NCBI RefSeq assembly: GCF_005434975.1
Contig: NZ_SKCJ01000001.1
Location: forward strand, 1,436,001 to 1,500,000
Length of the DNA stretch: 64,000 bases
Source: Parerythrobacter lutipelagi
GTDB lineage: Bacteria; Pseudomonadota; Alphaproteobacteria; Sphingomonadales; Sphingomonadaceae
Reading direction: 5' to 3'
The notes under the pieces are model-generated. The model was not told the DNA's origin and ran no database searches. It saw only the letters and a program-made list of their open reading frames with translations. Numbering within the stretch: the first letter of the stretch is position 1; the number at the start of each line of letters is the position of its first letter. Shown here in pieces: positions 42,929 through 51,983 of this stretch. A program made the translations under genes and the position numbers.

Positions 42929-45238
42929 TCAGAATTCGAAGGTGGCTTCCGCACCGACCTGACGACCCTTGCTCAGCGGCGAGAGTGTGCCGCCTGCCGG
43001 GAAGAAGTCGAACGGACGGTTCACGCCGTTGGACAGCGGCCCGCCGAACGGCAGCTGGGTGTCGCCACCGGCCTGAACACCGTCGAGCAGGTTCTTGCCG
43101 TAGATCGAGAAGGCGAGGCCTTCCATCGGCGTGTTCCAGGTCACGTTGACATCGAGATTGGTGATGTCCTGGATGTAACCGAAGTTGTTGTCGGTGTAAG
43201 CGAATTCGTCACGATACTGCAGGTTCGCACGGCTGACGATCGAGCTGTTGCCCAGATCCCAGTCATGGATGAACCCGACACCGGCGGTGATTTCCGGCAC
43301 ACGCGGCAGACGCAGCGCGAGATCGGCGTCGTTGATTACGCCGTCACCCGAAATATCGAAGCGCACTTCGTCATACTTGTCGTCGATGATGCCGACATTG
43401 GCGGTGAACAGCAGCGAATCGGACACCCGCATCCGGCTCTCGGCTTCAAAACCGAAGATCGTCGCGTCGGCGGTGTTGAGGATGAACTGCGAGACACCGG
43501 CGGTCGGCGAGCTCTGGTTCACTTCGCGCTGCATGTTCTCGATCGTGGTCATGTAGATCGCCGCGTTCAGCGTGAACGCGCCGTCATCGGTCTGGAACTT
43601 GCCGCCCAGCTCGTAATTGTCGACCTTTTCCTCGTCGAACGAGAAGTTGCCGCCGGTTGCCGGGACAACGACGTTTTCGAACACGTTCGCGTTGGTGATG
43701 CGGAAGTTGTAGCCGCCCGAACGATAGCCGCGGGTCCAGTGAGCATACACCTGGCCGGGGCCGAATTCATACTGCAGGCCGAATTTCGGCGACCAGTTGG
43801 ACCAGCTGTTGTCATCGACGAAGCCGTTGTTCTCGGTCGGGATGAACGGGTTGGTGCCGCTGGTCGGGCAAGTGCCCTGGACAACCGAGCACATCGGACG
43901 CGGGCGGACGTAGGTTACGCCGGCGGCCTTTTCTTCCTTGCTCCAGCGGAGACCGGCGATGATTGCCAGCGCATCCGTGACGTTGAACTTCGCATTGGCG
44001 AAGGCACCGATCACTTCATGGTCCTGCGTGCCGCCGCCATAGAAGGTCAGCGGGCTGAGCGGGGGCAGGTCACGGGTTTCGGTGTACGCGATCGACTGAT
44101 CGAAATAGAACCCGCCGACGGTCAGCTCGAGATTGTCGAAGCTCATCGCGTAACGCAGTTCGTTCGAAATCTGGTCCTGCTCGGTTTCCGTGCCGGAGTG
44201 GAAGCCGAAGAACGGCAGGCTGTCGATATCGCCCAGCGTGGTGGCCGAGTAATCACGGTAGCCGAAGATGTTGGTCAGCGTGCCCGGGCCGATATCCAGC
44301 TCCGAGGTCAGCGATGCCGTCCAGACCGTGTTGTCGTAATTGCCACGCTCGTCGATCGACAGGTCGAAGCTGTCACGGCGGAAGAGACCGCGGTTCTGGC
44401 CGGCCGGTCCGTCACCATCGCTGGTGAAGTAATCGACCTTGCCGCGAACCATCAGGTCGCCAAAGCGGCCTTCCAGCGCGCCGCGCAGGATCTTGGTGTC
44501 TGCACGGCCCTGGTTGGAACCGTTGAACAGGTTGGTGAAGTACCCTTCATCCTTGTTGTAATAACCGCCGAGTTTGAACAGCAGCGTGTCTTCCACCAGC
44601 GGGCCGGAAACGACGCCGCTGACGGTGTAGTTCGCGCCGCCACGACCGCCATCGACGAACGGGCCGTCTACCGATGCGCGGAACTTGCCGGTAAATTCAT
44701 TGGTCGGGTTGCCGGTGTTGATCAGCACTGCGCCGCCGGTCACATTGCGGCCGAACAAAACGCCTTGCGGACCGCGCAGGATTTCCACGCTGTCGAGGTC
44801 GAACAGGTCGAACACGACACCGCCGTTGAAGCCGAGATAGACCCCGTCGACGAACACGCCGACTGTCGGATCGATCGAAGGGATCGAGCTGTTGATGCCG
44901 AGACCGCGGATCGAGAAGTTGGCGGTACCGCGGCTGGTGCCGATCTGGTCGAGCGAAACGTTCGGTGCCGAATAGGTCAGTGACTGAACATCGCGAACCT
45001 TGAGCGCTTCGAGGCTTTCCGAATTGAACGCAGTGACGGCTGCCGCAACGTCCTGCACGTTTTCGGCATCCTTGGTCTTGGTGCCCGTCACCACGATAAC
45101 GCCGAATGCGTCGAGCGCATTGTCACGCTGGGTGGTTTCTTCTTCCTGGTCGGCGTCCTGTGCGTAAGCGACCTGGGGGGCGAGCATCATGCCCGCGCCA
45201 AGCAGGGCAATCGCGCGAAGCGAAGCAAAATTCTTCAT
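42929..45238 (-). CDS. TonB-dependent receptor
   Basis: This protein of about 769 residues is an outer-membrane active importer. It has a signal peptide (ending VAYAQ) and a plug domain opening with VIVVTGTKTKDAENVQDVAAAVTAF. The plug includes RGLGINSSIPSIDPTVGVFVDGVYLG and SVEILRGPQGVLFGRNVTGGA. The 22-strand barrel ends in Phe (EATFEF). The plug is of the type common in sphingomonad nutrient receptors; no siderophore signature is visible. I use the ATG at 45238 because GGAGAG lies about nine bases ahead. Two short palindromes occur in the leader region. No transporter or regulator gene is adjacent, so the ligand is unknown. Confidence 0.93.
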   Translation of the reverse strand: MKNFASLRAIALLGAGMMLAPQVAYAQDADQEEETTQRDNALDAFGVIVVTGTKTKDAENVQDVAAAVTAFNSESLEALKVRDVQSLTYSAPNVSLDQIGTSRGTANFSIRGLGINSSIPSIDPTVGVFVDGVYLGFNGGVVFDLFDLDSVEILRGPQGVLFGRNVTGGAVLINTGNPTNEFTGKFRASVDGPFVDGGRGGANYTVSGVVSGPLVEDTLLFKLGGYYNKDEGYFTNLFNGSNQGRADTKILRGALEGRFGDLMVRGKVDYFTSDGDGPAGQNRGLFRRDSFDLSIDERGNYDNTVWTASLTSELDIGPGTLTNIFGYRDYSATTLGDIDSLPFFGFHSGTETEQDQISNELRYAMSFDNLELTVGGFYFDQSIAYTETRDLPPLSPLTFYGGGTQDHEVIGAFANAKFNVTDALAIIAGLRWSKEEKAAGVTYVRPRPMCSVVQGTCPTSGTNPFIPTENNGFVDDNSWSNWSPKFGLQYEFGPGQVYAHWTRGYRSGGYNFRITNANVFENVVVPATGGNFSFDEEKVDNYELGGKFQTDDGAFTLNAAIYMTTIENMQREVNQSSPTAGVSQFILNTADATIFGFEAESRMRVSDSLLFTANVGIIDDKYDEVRFDISGDGVINDADLALRLPRVPEITAGVGFIHDWDLGNSSIVSRANLQYRDEFAYTDNNFGYIQDITNLDVNVTWNTPMEGLAFSIYGKNLLDGVQAGGDTQLPFGGPLSNGVNRPFDFFPAGGTLSPLSKGRQVGAEATFEF

Positions 45239-45259
45239 GGGTTCTCTCTCCACAAGTGA

Positions 45260-45309
45260 ACGTAAGGGGTAACGTTTACGTTAGGGGCAGGCTGCTACAC
45301 CAAGGTGTA
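45260..45309 (-). promoter_or_regulatory. Two palindromes ahead of the TonB receptor (candidate operators)
   Basis: TAACGTTTACGTTA (45270-45283) is a perfect 6-bp inverted repeat with a two-base centre. TACACCAAGGTGTA (45296-45309) is another. In addition ACGTAAGGGG (45260-45269) and ACGTTAGGGG (45278-45287) form direct repeats 18 bases apart. All lie between 22 and 71 bases upstream of the receptor start, where a repressor or activator would bind. The cognate factor is unknown. Confidence 0.5.
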
Positions 45310-45364
45310 ACATTATCAAAAATGAAATTCACAAACCGCGGGAAATGACCGTTCAGTGTGGCTT

Positions 45365-48124
45365 TTAGGCGTCTTCCAGTTCGGCCTGCCGGGCATCGCT
45401 GGCGGCGTCGAGCAATGATGTTTCGATGCTCGACAGCCGGTCGGGCGCGGTGACCTTCTGACCAAGGGGGTCGGTCACGTAGAACGTGTCGGCCGCCCGC
45501 TCACCGTAGGCGGTAATATGCGCGGAATGCACCATCAGCTGGTTCTCGAACAGGCTTCGGGCGAGCCGGTTGAGCAAGGCAGGTCGGTCGCGCGCGTTCA
45601 CCTCGATCACAGTAAACCGGTTGGAGGCGCCATTGTCGAACAGGACCCGGGGCCGGACCTCGAATGCTCTGGCACGCATGCGCGGCAAGGGACGGCGGGC
45701 AAGCTGCGGCGCGAGCTCGATCTTGTTGGCCAGCGCATCGGCAATTGCCGTCTTGATGCGGGCCAGCTGGCTCTCTTCACGGAACGGCTTGCCGAGCGGA
45801 TCCTGGACAAGAAAATTGTCGACCGCCCAACCGTTGCGGGTGGTATGGATGCGCGCATCGATAATGTTTGCCCCGGCCAGGTGAATGCCGCCGGCAATGC
45901 GGTAAAACAGGCCGGGATGATCGGCTGCGATCACGCTGACCAGCGTCGCACCGCGCGCTTCGTAAAATTCGCAATGGATCGAAAGCTGTTCTTCCAGCCC
46001 GCGCGCGACGGAAAACTGCACGAGGTTGCGCTGGATGATGTCTTCCGGTTCTGCGACCCAATAGGCATCGATGAATTCGTTGCCGATCTTCCCGATCAGT
46101 CCGGCCTGATCGCCGAGCAGGACCTCGACCAGTTCCTTCTTTGCGGCCACGCGGTTTTCGCGCCCGTGTTTGACATGGCCGAGCCGCAGCCGCTCTTTCG
46201 CGACATCGTAGAGCTCGCCGATCAACTGCCGTTTCCAGCTGTTCCACGTGCCGGGCCCGACCGCGCGGATATCGACGACCGTCAGGATCAGCAGATTGCG
46301 CAGCCGTTCCATCGTCTGCACTTCACCGACGAAATCCTCGATCGTCTTGGGATCGGTCAGATCGCGTTTCTGCGCGGTTGCACTCAACAGCAGATGAAAC
46401 CGGACCAGCCAGGCGACCAGTTCCGTCTCGTCCTCGTTCAGGCCGAACCTCGGGCAGAGCTCTTCCGCAACCTCTGCCCCGAGGACCGAGTGATCGCCGC
46501 CGCGCCCCTTGGCGATATCGTGCAGCAGCACCGCGACATAGATTGCCCGGCGCGAATTGACCTTGTGGATCAGTTTCGACGAGCGCGGATGATCTTCGTT
46601 CAATTCTCCGCGCTCGATCTTCGACAGCAGGCCGATCGCGCGGATGGTGTGCTCGTCCACCGTGTAATGATGGTACATGTCGAACTGCATCTGCGCGTTG
46701 ACCTTGCCGAAATCGGGCACGAATTTCCCGAAGACCCCGGCTTCGTTCATCCAGCGCAGCACCGTTTCCGGATCATTGCGACCGGCGAGCAGATCGAGGA
46801 ACAGCGCATTGGCGCGCGGATCGTTCTGCACATCGGCCTTGATCAGGCCCGAATCGCGATCCGCCTGACGCATGGTCTCAGGATGGATCGCAAACCCTTC
46901 GGCTTCCGCGATCTGGAAAATCTCGATCAAACGCACCGGATCCTTGCGGAACCAGTCGTCGCTCGGCGCGGCGATCTTGCCGCCGAACACGCGGTAGCCC
47001 TTGTGATCGCGCGGACGCGCCTTGAAGCCGGCCAGAAAGCCGCGCCGCGCGCGCTTCTGAGCGAACTGTTCGTCGATATGCGCCAGGAACACGCCGGTCA
47101 GGCTGCCCACCCGCTTGGCCTGGAGGAAATAGAACTGCATGAACCGTTCGACCGCGCTTTTGCCGGTCCGGTCAGCGAAATTCATCCGCTCCGCGACCGC
47201 GCGCTGCAGGTCGAAGGTCAGCCGGTCTTCAGGCCGTCCGGTGATAGTGTGCAGATGGCAACGCACCGCCAGCAGGAAACTCTCGGCCCGGCGGAAGCTG
47301 CGATATTCCTTGGCGGTGAGAAGGCCGACATCGACCAGTTCGGCGGCCACGCGCACCTTGTGGATGTATTTGCCGATCCAGTAGAGCGTGTGCAGATCGC
47401 GCAGGCCGCCTTTGCCGTCTTTCACATTGGGTTCGACGACATAGCGGCTGTCGCCCATGCGCTTGTGCCGTGCGTTGCGTTCTTCCAGCTTGTCGGACAG
47501 GAATTCGCGCTCGGTCCCGGTGACCACTTCCGCCCAGAAGCGCCGGCGGACTTCTTCATACAGATCCTGATCGCCCCAGACATAGCGCCCTTCGAGCAGC
47601 GCGGTGCGGATCGTCAGGTCTTCCTTCGCCATGCGCACCACATCGTCGGGCGTGCGGCTGGAATGGCCGACTTTCAGGCCTAGGTCCCACAGGAAATAGA
47701 GGATCGCTTCGATCACCTGTTCGCACCACGGCGTGCGGCGCGAAGGCGTCAGGAAAGCAATATCGACATCCGATTGCGGCGCCATTTCCGCGCGCCCGTA
47801 TCCGCCGACCGCCATGATCGTCAGGTGTTCCCCGGCGGACCGGTTGCCCGGCGGATAGACATTGGCGACCACGTGATCATGCAGCAGCCGGACAATCTGG
47901 TCGACCAGAAAGGCATGGCCCGCACAGCAATCATGCCCGGCGGAAGGGCGCGCTTCGAGCCGCTTTGCAAGCTCGGCCCGACCATCGCCAAGCGCGCCGC
48001 GCAGCAATGCGACAACCGACTGCCTGCCATTCTCGCCCTGTTCGGCGTGAATCGCGTCGATCTGCTGGGCAAGCATGCGGCGGTCGATAACGCGCCGCTG
48101 GCTGGTGATCTTGAGCTTGGTCAA
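45365..48124 (-). CDS. glnD: [Protein-PII] uridylyltransferase
   Basis: This 919-residue enzyme senses glutamine and adds or removes UMP on PII proteins, linking nitrogen status to glutamine synthetase. The nucleotidyltransferase signature GGYGRAEMAPQSDVDIAFL, the HD-domain text LHDIAKGRGGDHS, and two C-terminal ACT domains (TLVSVIAADHPGLFYRI and TVIEVNARDRPALLNRL) are all present. The start is a TTG at 48124, overlapping the ligase stop as TTGA. The next ATG (48076) would remove the conserved SQRRVIDRR segment, so I keep the TTG. Confidence 0.94.
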   Translation of the reverse strand: MTKLKITSQRRVIDRRMLAQQIDAIHAEQGENGRQSVVALLRGALGDGRAELAKRLEARPSAGHDCCAGHAFLVDQIVRLLHDHVVANVYPPGNRSAGEHLTIMAVGGYGRAEMAPQSDVDIAFLTPSRRTPWCEQVIEAILYFLWDLGLKVGHSSRTPDDVVRMAKEDLTIRTALLEGRYVWGDQDLYEEVRRRFWAEVVTGTEREFLSDKLEERNARHKRMGDSRYVVEPNVKDGKGGLRDLHTLYWIGKYIHKVRVAAELVDVGLLTAKEYRSFRRAESFLLAVRCHLHTITGRPEDRLTFDLQRAVAERMNFADRTGKSAVERFMQFYFLQAKRVGSLTGVFLAHIDEQFAQKRARRGFLAGFKARPRDHKGYRVFGGKIAAPSDDWFRKDPVRLIEIFQIAEAEGFAIHPETMRQADRDSGLIKADVQNDPRANALFLDLLAGRNDPETVLRWMNEAGVFGKFVPDFGKVNAQMQFDMYHHYTVDEHTIRAIGLLSKIERGELNEDHPRSSKLIHKVNSRRAIYVAVLLHDIAKGRGGDHSVLGAEVAEELCPRFGLNEDETELVAWLVRFHLLLSATAQKRDLTDPKTIEDFVGEVQTMERLRNLLILTVVDIRAVGPGTWNSWKRQLIGELYDVAKERLRLGHVKHGRENRVAAKKELVEVLLGDQAGLIGKIGNEFIDAYWVAEPEDIIQRNLVQFSVARGLEEQLSIHCEFYEARGATLVSVIAADHPGLFYRIAGGIHLAGANIIDARIHTTRNGWAVDNFLVQDPLGKPFREESQLARIKTAIADALANKIELAPQLARRPLPRMRARAFEVRPRVLFDNGASNRFTVIEVNARDRPALLNRLARSLFENQLMVHSAHITAYGERAADTFYVTDPLGQKVTAPDRLSSIETSLLDAASDARQAELEDA

Positions 48125-49824
48125 GCGTCCAGCAGGTCGCCCGCGAACTGCGTGCGCACCGTCCGCTTGTCGATCTTCTGCGTCCCCAGCCGCGGCAGGG
48201 CGGTGTCCGCCTGCCAGATGTGTTCGAGCAGCGGCACTTTGAACGGCGCGAGCTTGGTCAGCATGAACTCTCGCAATTGCTCGGGCGAGAGGTCATGCCC
48301 GTCCTTGGTGTGGTAAACCGCTGCCGGGACTTCACCCATACGCTCGTCGGGCAGGCCGAAAACCGAACATTCGGCGATCGCTTCATGCTCGTAGATGCCG
48401 CCTTCGACTTCGGGACAGGCGATGTTCTCGCCGCCCCGGATGATGATGTCCTTCTTGCGGTCGACGATGAACAGATACTCGTCCGCGTCGAGATAGCCGA
48501 GGTCGCCGGTGCGGAAATAGCCGTCCTTGGTGAAGGCGGCGTCTGTCGCTTCGTCGTTCTTCCAGTAACCCCGGAAATTGGCGACGGTGCGGATGCAGAC
48601 TTCGCCGACCGAACCCTGGGCCAGCTTGTTGCCATCATCGTCGAGGATCGCGAGATCGACCAGCGGCCGGCTGGCGCGCCCGGTGCTGCCCGGCTTGGCC
48701 ATGTAGTTTTCGTTGAAATTGCCGCAGCCCACTCCGTTTGTTTCCGTCAGCCCGTAACCCAGCAGCGGGAATCCTTCAGGGAACGCCTGCTTGATCTTGG
48801 TCACATGATCGACCGGTCGCGGCGCACCGCCGGCGGCGAAGCTCTTGCAGGCGGTCAGATCGTATTTTTCGCGATTGGGATGGGTGGCGATTTCATAGCT
48901 CATCAGCGGCACGCCGACGAAATAGGTCACGCCTTCGGCTTCCATCAGCTGCATCGCGTGCTCTGCATCCCATTTGGGCATCAGCACCAGTTTGCGCGCA
49001 ATGCCGTAGGATTGCAGGAACAGCGGCACTTCGCCGGTCACATGGAACAGCGGAACCGCGATCAGCGCGCAGGGTTGAGCGCTGACATCCTGGCCCTGGC
49101 CTTCCAGCAGGACCTTGGCCATCGCGCTTTGCGAGACATAGCTGAAAGTGCCGTTCACCACCCCGCGATGATCGGACCATGCGCCTTTCGACTGGCCGGT
49201 CGAACCCGAAGTGTAGAGGATGGTCGCCAGATCGTCCGGGCCCAGTTCGCCGAGCATGGCCATCGCCGTGTCGCCGTCTGCCCAAACGGCTTTCAGGCCG
49301 GTGGCCGCATCGCAATCATGATCGAACAGCACGACTTTTGCGCTGTGATCGGTGCCTTCGAGCCGTTTCGCCCGCCCGGCATCGGCCAGCACTACATCGC
49401 ATTCCGCCAGGCGCACGCCATAGGCCAGCTCGTCGCCGGTCCAGAAACCGTTGAGCAGGGTGGCGCAGCCGCCGGCCATGATGATGCCCATATAGGCGAT
49501 GATCCAGTTGGCCGAATTGCGCGCTGCAATCCCGACCCGGTCACCTTTCGACACCCCGTGATGCTGCGCGAGCCCGGCTGCGACATGCGTCGCCGCCTGC
49601 CAGCATTCGCCGAACGTCAGGCGCATCTCGCCATCGACGAGGAAGGTCACATCCTTATGCTCGTTGCAGAAATGGGCAAAGTAATGCGCCAGCGTAGGCG
49701 GCGCATTCTTGAAGGCCGGCATTTCGACGCCGTACATTTCGACCGGGACGGTTTCAAACGGCTGGCCGGGTTTGACCATTTCGTTCATGATGGCGACCAG
49801 CGTGTTGTCGAGTTCAGTGGGCAT
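48121..49824 (-). CDS. AMP-dependent (class I adenylate-forming) acyl-CoA synthetase/ligase
   Basis: This 567-residue enzyme activates a carboxylic acid as an acyl adenylate and then an acyl-CoA. The adenylation motifs are clear: TILYTSGSTGQSKG (P-loop-like), GYGLTETNG, YFRTGDLGYLD, and the hinge Asp followed by RKKDIIIRGGENIACPEVE. The C-terminal Lys (LPRLGTQKIDKR) is also in place. The acid is unknown. I use the ATG at 49824 (MPTELDN), which has GAGGAGAG upstream. glnD starts at its stop codon, so the two are coupled, although no functional link is known. Confidence 0.93.
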   Translation of the reverse strand: MPTELDNTLVAIMNEMVKPGQPFETVPVEMYGVEMPAFKNAPPTLAHYFAHFCNEHKDVTFLVDGEMRLTFGECWQAATHVAAGLAQHHGVSKGDRVGIAARNSANWIIAYMGIIMAGGCATLLNGFWTGDELAYGVRLAECDVVLADAGRAKRLEGTDHSAKVVLFDHDCDAATGLKAVWADGDTAMAMLGELGPDDLATILYTSGSTGQSKGAWSDHRGVVNGTFSYVSQSAMAKVLLEGQGQDVSAQPCALIAVPLFHVTGEVPLFLQSYGIARKLVLMPKWDAEHAMQLMEAEGVTYFVGVPLMSYEIATHPNREKYDLTACKSFAAGGAPRPVDHVTKIKQAFPEGFPLLGYGLTETNGVGCGNFNENYMAKPGSTGRASRPLVDLAILDDDGNKLAQGSVGEVCIRTVANFRGYWKNDEATDAAFTKDGYFRTGDLGYLDADEYLFIVDRKKDIIIRGGENIACPEVEGGIYEHEAIAECSVFGLPDERMGEVPAAVYHTKDGHDLSPEQLREFMLTKLAPFKVPLLEHIWQADTALPRLGTQKIDKRTVRTQFAGDLLDA

Positions 49825-49877
49825 CGGCGTCTCTCTCCTCAAATCGGTCCGCTCGCAGCACTTTGTCCGCAGGTGCA

Positions 49878-49919
49878 GGGGGAAATGCCGGCCCGGCGAG
49901 CAAAGCGAGGGTTTCCCCC
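49878..49919. repeat. Inverted repeat in the lgt/ligase divergent region
   Basis: GGGGGAAA (49878-49885) and TTTCCCCC (49912-49919) are perfect inverted copies with a 26-base spacer that is itself able to fold. It lies 54 bases upstream of the ligase start and 92 before lgt. It could be a leader hairpin of the ligase mRNA or a protein-binding site. Confidence 0.4.
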
Positions 49920-50010
49920 GTCTCTTGCCTGTGCCAAAGGCCAGCCAGCGCCTGTGGATCGTGCGACACGGAATCGCGTGATTTGTCAAAGTCTCTAGGG
50001 GGTCAATCCT

Positions 50011-50922
50011 TTGCTGTCACTACTCGCCGCAACGGCAGCCAATCCGCCGCTTGAGTGGAGCTCGTTCGGTCTTACCGACGGGATCGATCTCGGCTTTTTC
50101 CAGCTGCGTTTCTATTCGCTCGCCTATCTGTTCGGAATCCTGTTTGCTTACTGGCATCTGTCGAAGATGATCAAGGCACCGGGCGCGCCGATGGCTGCGC
50201 GGCATGTCGAGGACCTGTTCTTCTACTGTTTCCTCGGCGTGATCCTCGGCGGACGGCTGGGCTATGCGGCGTTTTACGACCAGAGCCTGTTCACCGGCTT
50301 TGCGGACGAAGGTTTCGTCACGTGGAAACTGCTGCGTCTGTGGGACGGCGGGATGAGCTTCCACGGCGGACTGATCGGTGTGGTGCTGGCCATCGGCTGG
50401 GTCTCGTGGCGCGCCGGGCTGAATTTCATCCGGGTGTGCGATTACGTGTCGGTCAATGTCCCGGTCGGCATGTTCCTCGGCCGGCTGGCAAACTTCGTCA
50501 ACGGCGAGCTCTACGGACGCACGACCGATGTGCCGTGGGCGATGAGCTTTCCCGAAGTCATCAACGGCGCGCTGATCAACGGGCCGCCGCGCCATCCCTC
50601 GCAGCTCTATCAGGCGGGTCTTGAAGGGCTGGCGCTGATTGTCATCATGCTGCTGCTGTTCTGGAAAACGCGCTCGCGCTTCCGCCCGGGCTTCCTCGTG
50701 GCGACCTTTGCCGCAGGCATGGGGCTGGCGCGCTTCATCAACGAATTCTTCCGCCAGCCCGACGCGCAATTGCTGGAATTTGCGCAGGACACCGGGCTTT
50801 CGATGGGTCAGTGGCTGTCGATCCCGCTGATCGTCGTCGGACTGATCATCATGGTGTGGACCATGCGGCGGCCCGAACTCGGCAGCGGGAAGGGTGAAGG
50901 GACAGGCGCGAAGACCGCATGA
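50011..50922 (+). CDS. lgt: Prolipoprotein diacylglyceryl transferase
   Basis: This 303-residue polytopic inner-membrane enzyme attaches diacylglyceryl to the lipobox cysteine, the first step of lipoprotein maturation. The family text is clear: GMSFHGGLIG, GRLANFVNGELYGR with its essential Arg, and RHPSQLYQAGLEG. The start is a TTG at 50011 with AGGGGG eight bases upstream; no ATG lies nearby that keeps the N-terminus. The window encodes at least six predicted lipoproteins that depend on it. The midA-like gene starts within its stop codon (ATGA). Confidence 0.95.
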   Translation: MLSLLAATAANPPLEWSSFGLTDGIDLGFFQLRFYSLAYLFGILFAYWHLSKMIKAPGAPMAARHVEDLFFYCFLGVILGGRLGYAAFYDQSLFTGFADEGFVTWKLLRLWDGGMSFHGGLIGVVLAIGWVSWRAGLNFIRVCDYVSVNVPVGMFLGRLANFVNGELYGRTTDVPWAMSFPEVINGALINGPPRHPSQLYQAGLEGLALIVIMLLLFWKTRSRFRPGFLVATFAAGMGLARFINEFFRQPDAQLLEFAQDTGLSMGQWLSIPLIVVGLIIMVWTMRRPELGSGKGEGTGAKTA

Positions 50923-51983
50923 TCGATTACGAGCAGCTTGGTCTAGGCGACCGTTTTCGCCGGCTGATCCGCAACACCGGCCCGGTTTCGCTGACCCATT
51001 TCATGGGGGAAAGCAACGCGTTCTATTACAGCGGCAAAGACCCGCTGGGCGGGACCGGCGACTTCATCACCGCGCCCGAAATCAGCCAGATGTTCGGCGA
51101 ACTGATCGGACTGTGGCTGGCCGATATGTGGATCAACGCCGGGCGCGACGAGCCAGTGCATTATGTCGAACTGGGCCCGGGCCGCGGAACCTTGGCGTCC
51201 GACGCTCTGCGCTCTGCGCGGCGTTACGGGCTGGAGCCGCGGGTGCATTTCGTGGAGACCTCGCAGGCGCTGAAAGACATCCAGCTGACGACTGTACCCG
51301 GCGCGATCTGGCACGACGATCTGTCCACTCTGCCGCAGGAAGGGCCAATCCTGCTGATCGCCAACGAGTTTCTCGATGCGCTGCCGGTGCGCCAGCTGGT
51401 GCGCACGCCGAACGGCTGGCGCGAACGGATGGTCGGCCTGTCGGGTGACGATTTCGCATTCGTCGCGGGCGGGCAGCCGATGGACCCCGCCGTGCCGGTC
51501 GATTTGCGCGAAGCGGAGGAGGGCACGATCATCGAAACCTGCCCGGCTGCTGCCGCCATCCTGTTTGAAGTGGCCGGCAGGCTGGACGAGCAGGGCGGCT
51601 GCGCGCTGTTTATCGATTACGGGCACGATGCCACGCGGACCGGCTCAACCCTGCAGGCGGTGCGAGCGCATCAGAAGGTCGATCCATTCGCCGCGCCGGG
51701 TGACGCGGACCTGACCGCGCATGTCGATTTCGCCACCCTCGCACGGATCGCCCAGTCGCGCGACGTGCGCCATCTCGGCACAGTGACGCAAGGCGACTGG
51801 CTGCGCGCGCTGGGCATAGAGACCCGCGCGAAGAGTCTGGCGGACAAAGCGCCGCAATATCAGCAGGAAATTCACGCCGCGCTCGAACGGCTGACCGCCG
51901 ACGACCAGATGGGCACCTTGTTCAAAGTGATGGGGCTGGCGTCCGACCGCTGGCCCGGCGGTGTGGGCTTCCCGGACGCTTAA
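50919..51983 (+). CDS. MidA/NDUFAF7-family class I SAM-dependent methyltransferase
   Basis: This 354-residue protein belongs to the DUF185/MidA family; in mitochondria the homologue NDUFAF7 methylates an arginine of a complex I subunit. MTHFMGE-like text (LTHFMGESNAFYYSGKDPLG), GDFITAPEISQMFGELIGLW, and VELGPGRGTLASDALR (SAM-binding) are all characteristic. LIANEFLDALPVRQ is the substrate-site motif. Its ATG overlaps the lgt stop as ATGA, a common pairing in alphaproteobacteria. Its stop shares TTAA with the convergent transporter gene. Confidence 0.93.
   Translation: MIDYEQLGLGDRFRRLIRNTGPVSLTHFMGESNAFYYSGKDPLGGTGDFITAPEISQMFGELIGLWLADMWINAGRDEPVHYVELGPGRGTLASDALRSARRYGLEPRVHFVETSQALKDIQLTTVPGAIWHDDLSTLPQEGPILLIANEFLDALPVRQLVRTPNGWRERMVGLSGDDFAFVAGGQPMDPAVPVDLREAEEGTIIETCPAAAAILFEVAGRLDEQGGCALFIDYGHDATRTGSTLQAVRAHQKVDPFAAPGDADLTAHVDFATLARIAQSRDVRHLGTVTQGDWLRALGIETRAKSLADKAPQYQQEIHAALERLTADDQMGTLFKVMGLASDRWPGGVGFPDA

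Noticed and set aside
45518-47683. 721-codon plus-strand frame inside glnD
   Set aside because: Antisense to a complete uridylyltransferase gene; no plausible ribosome binding site or domain.
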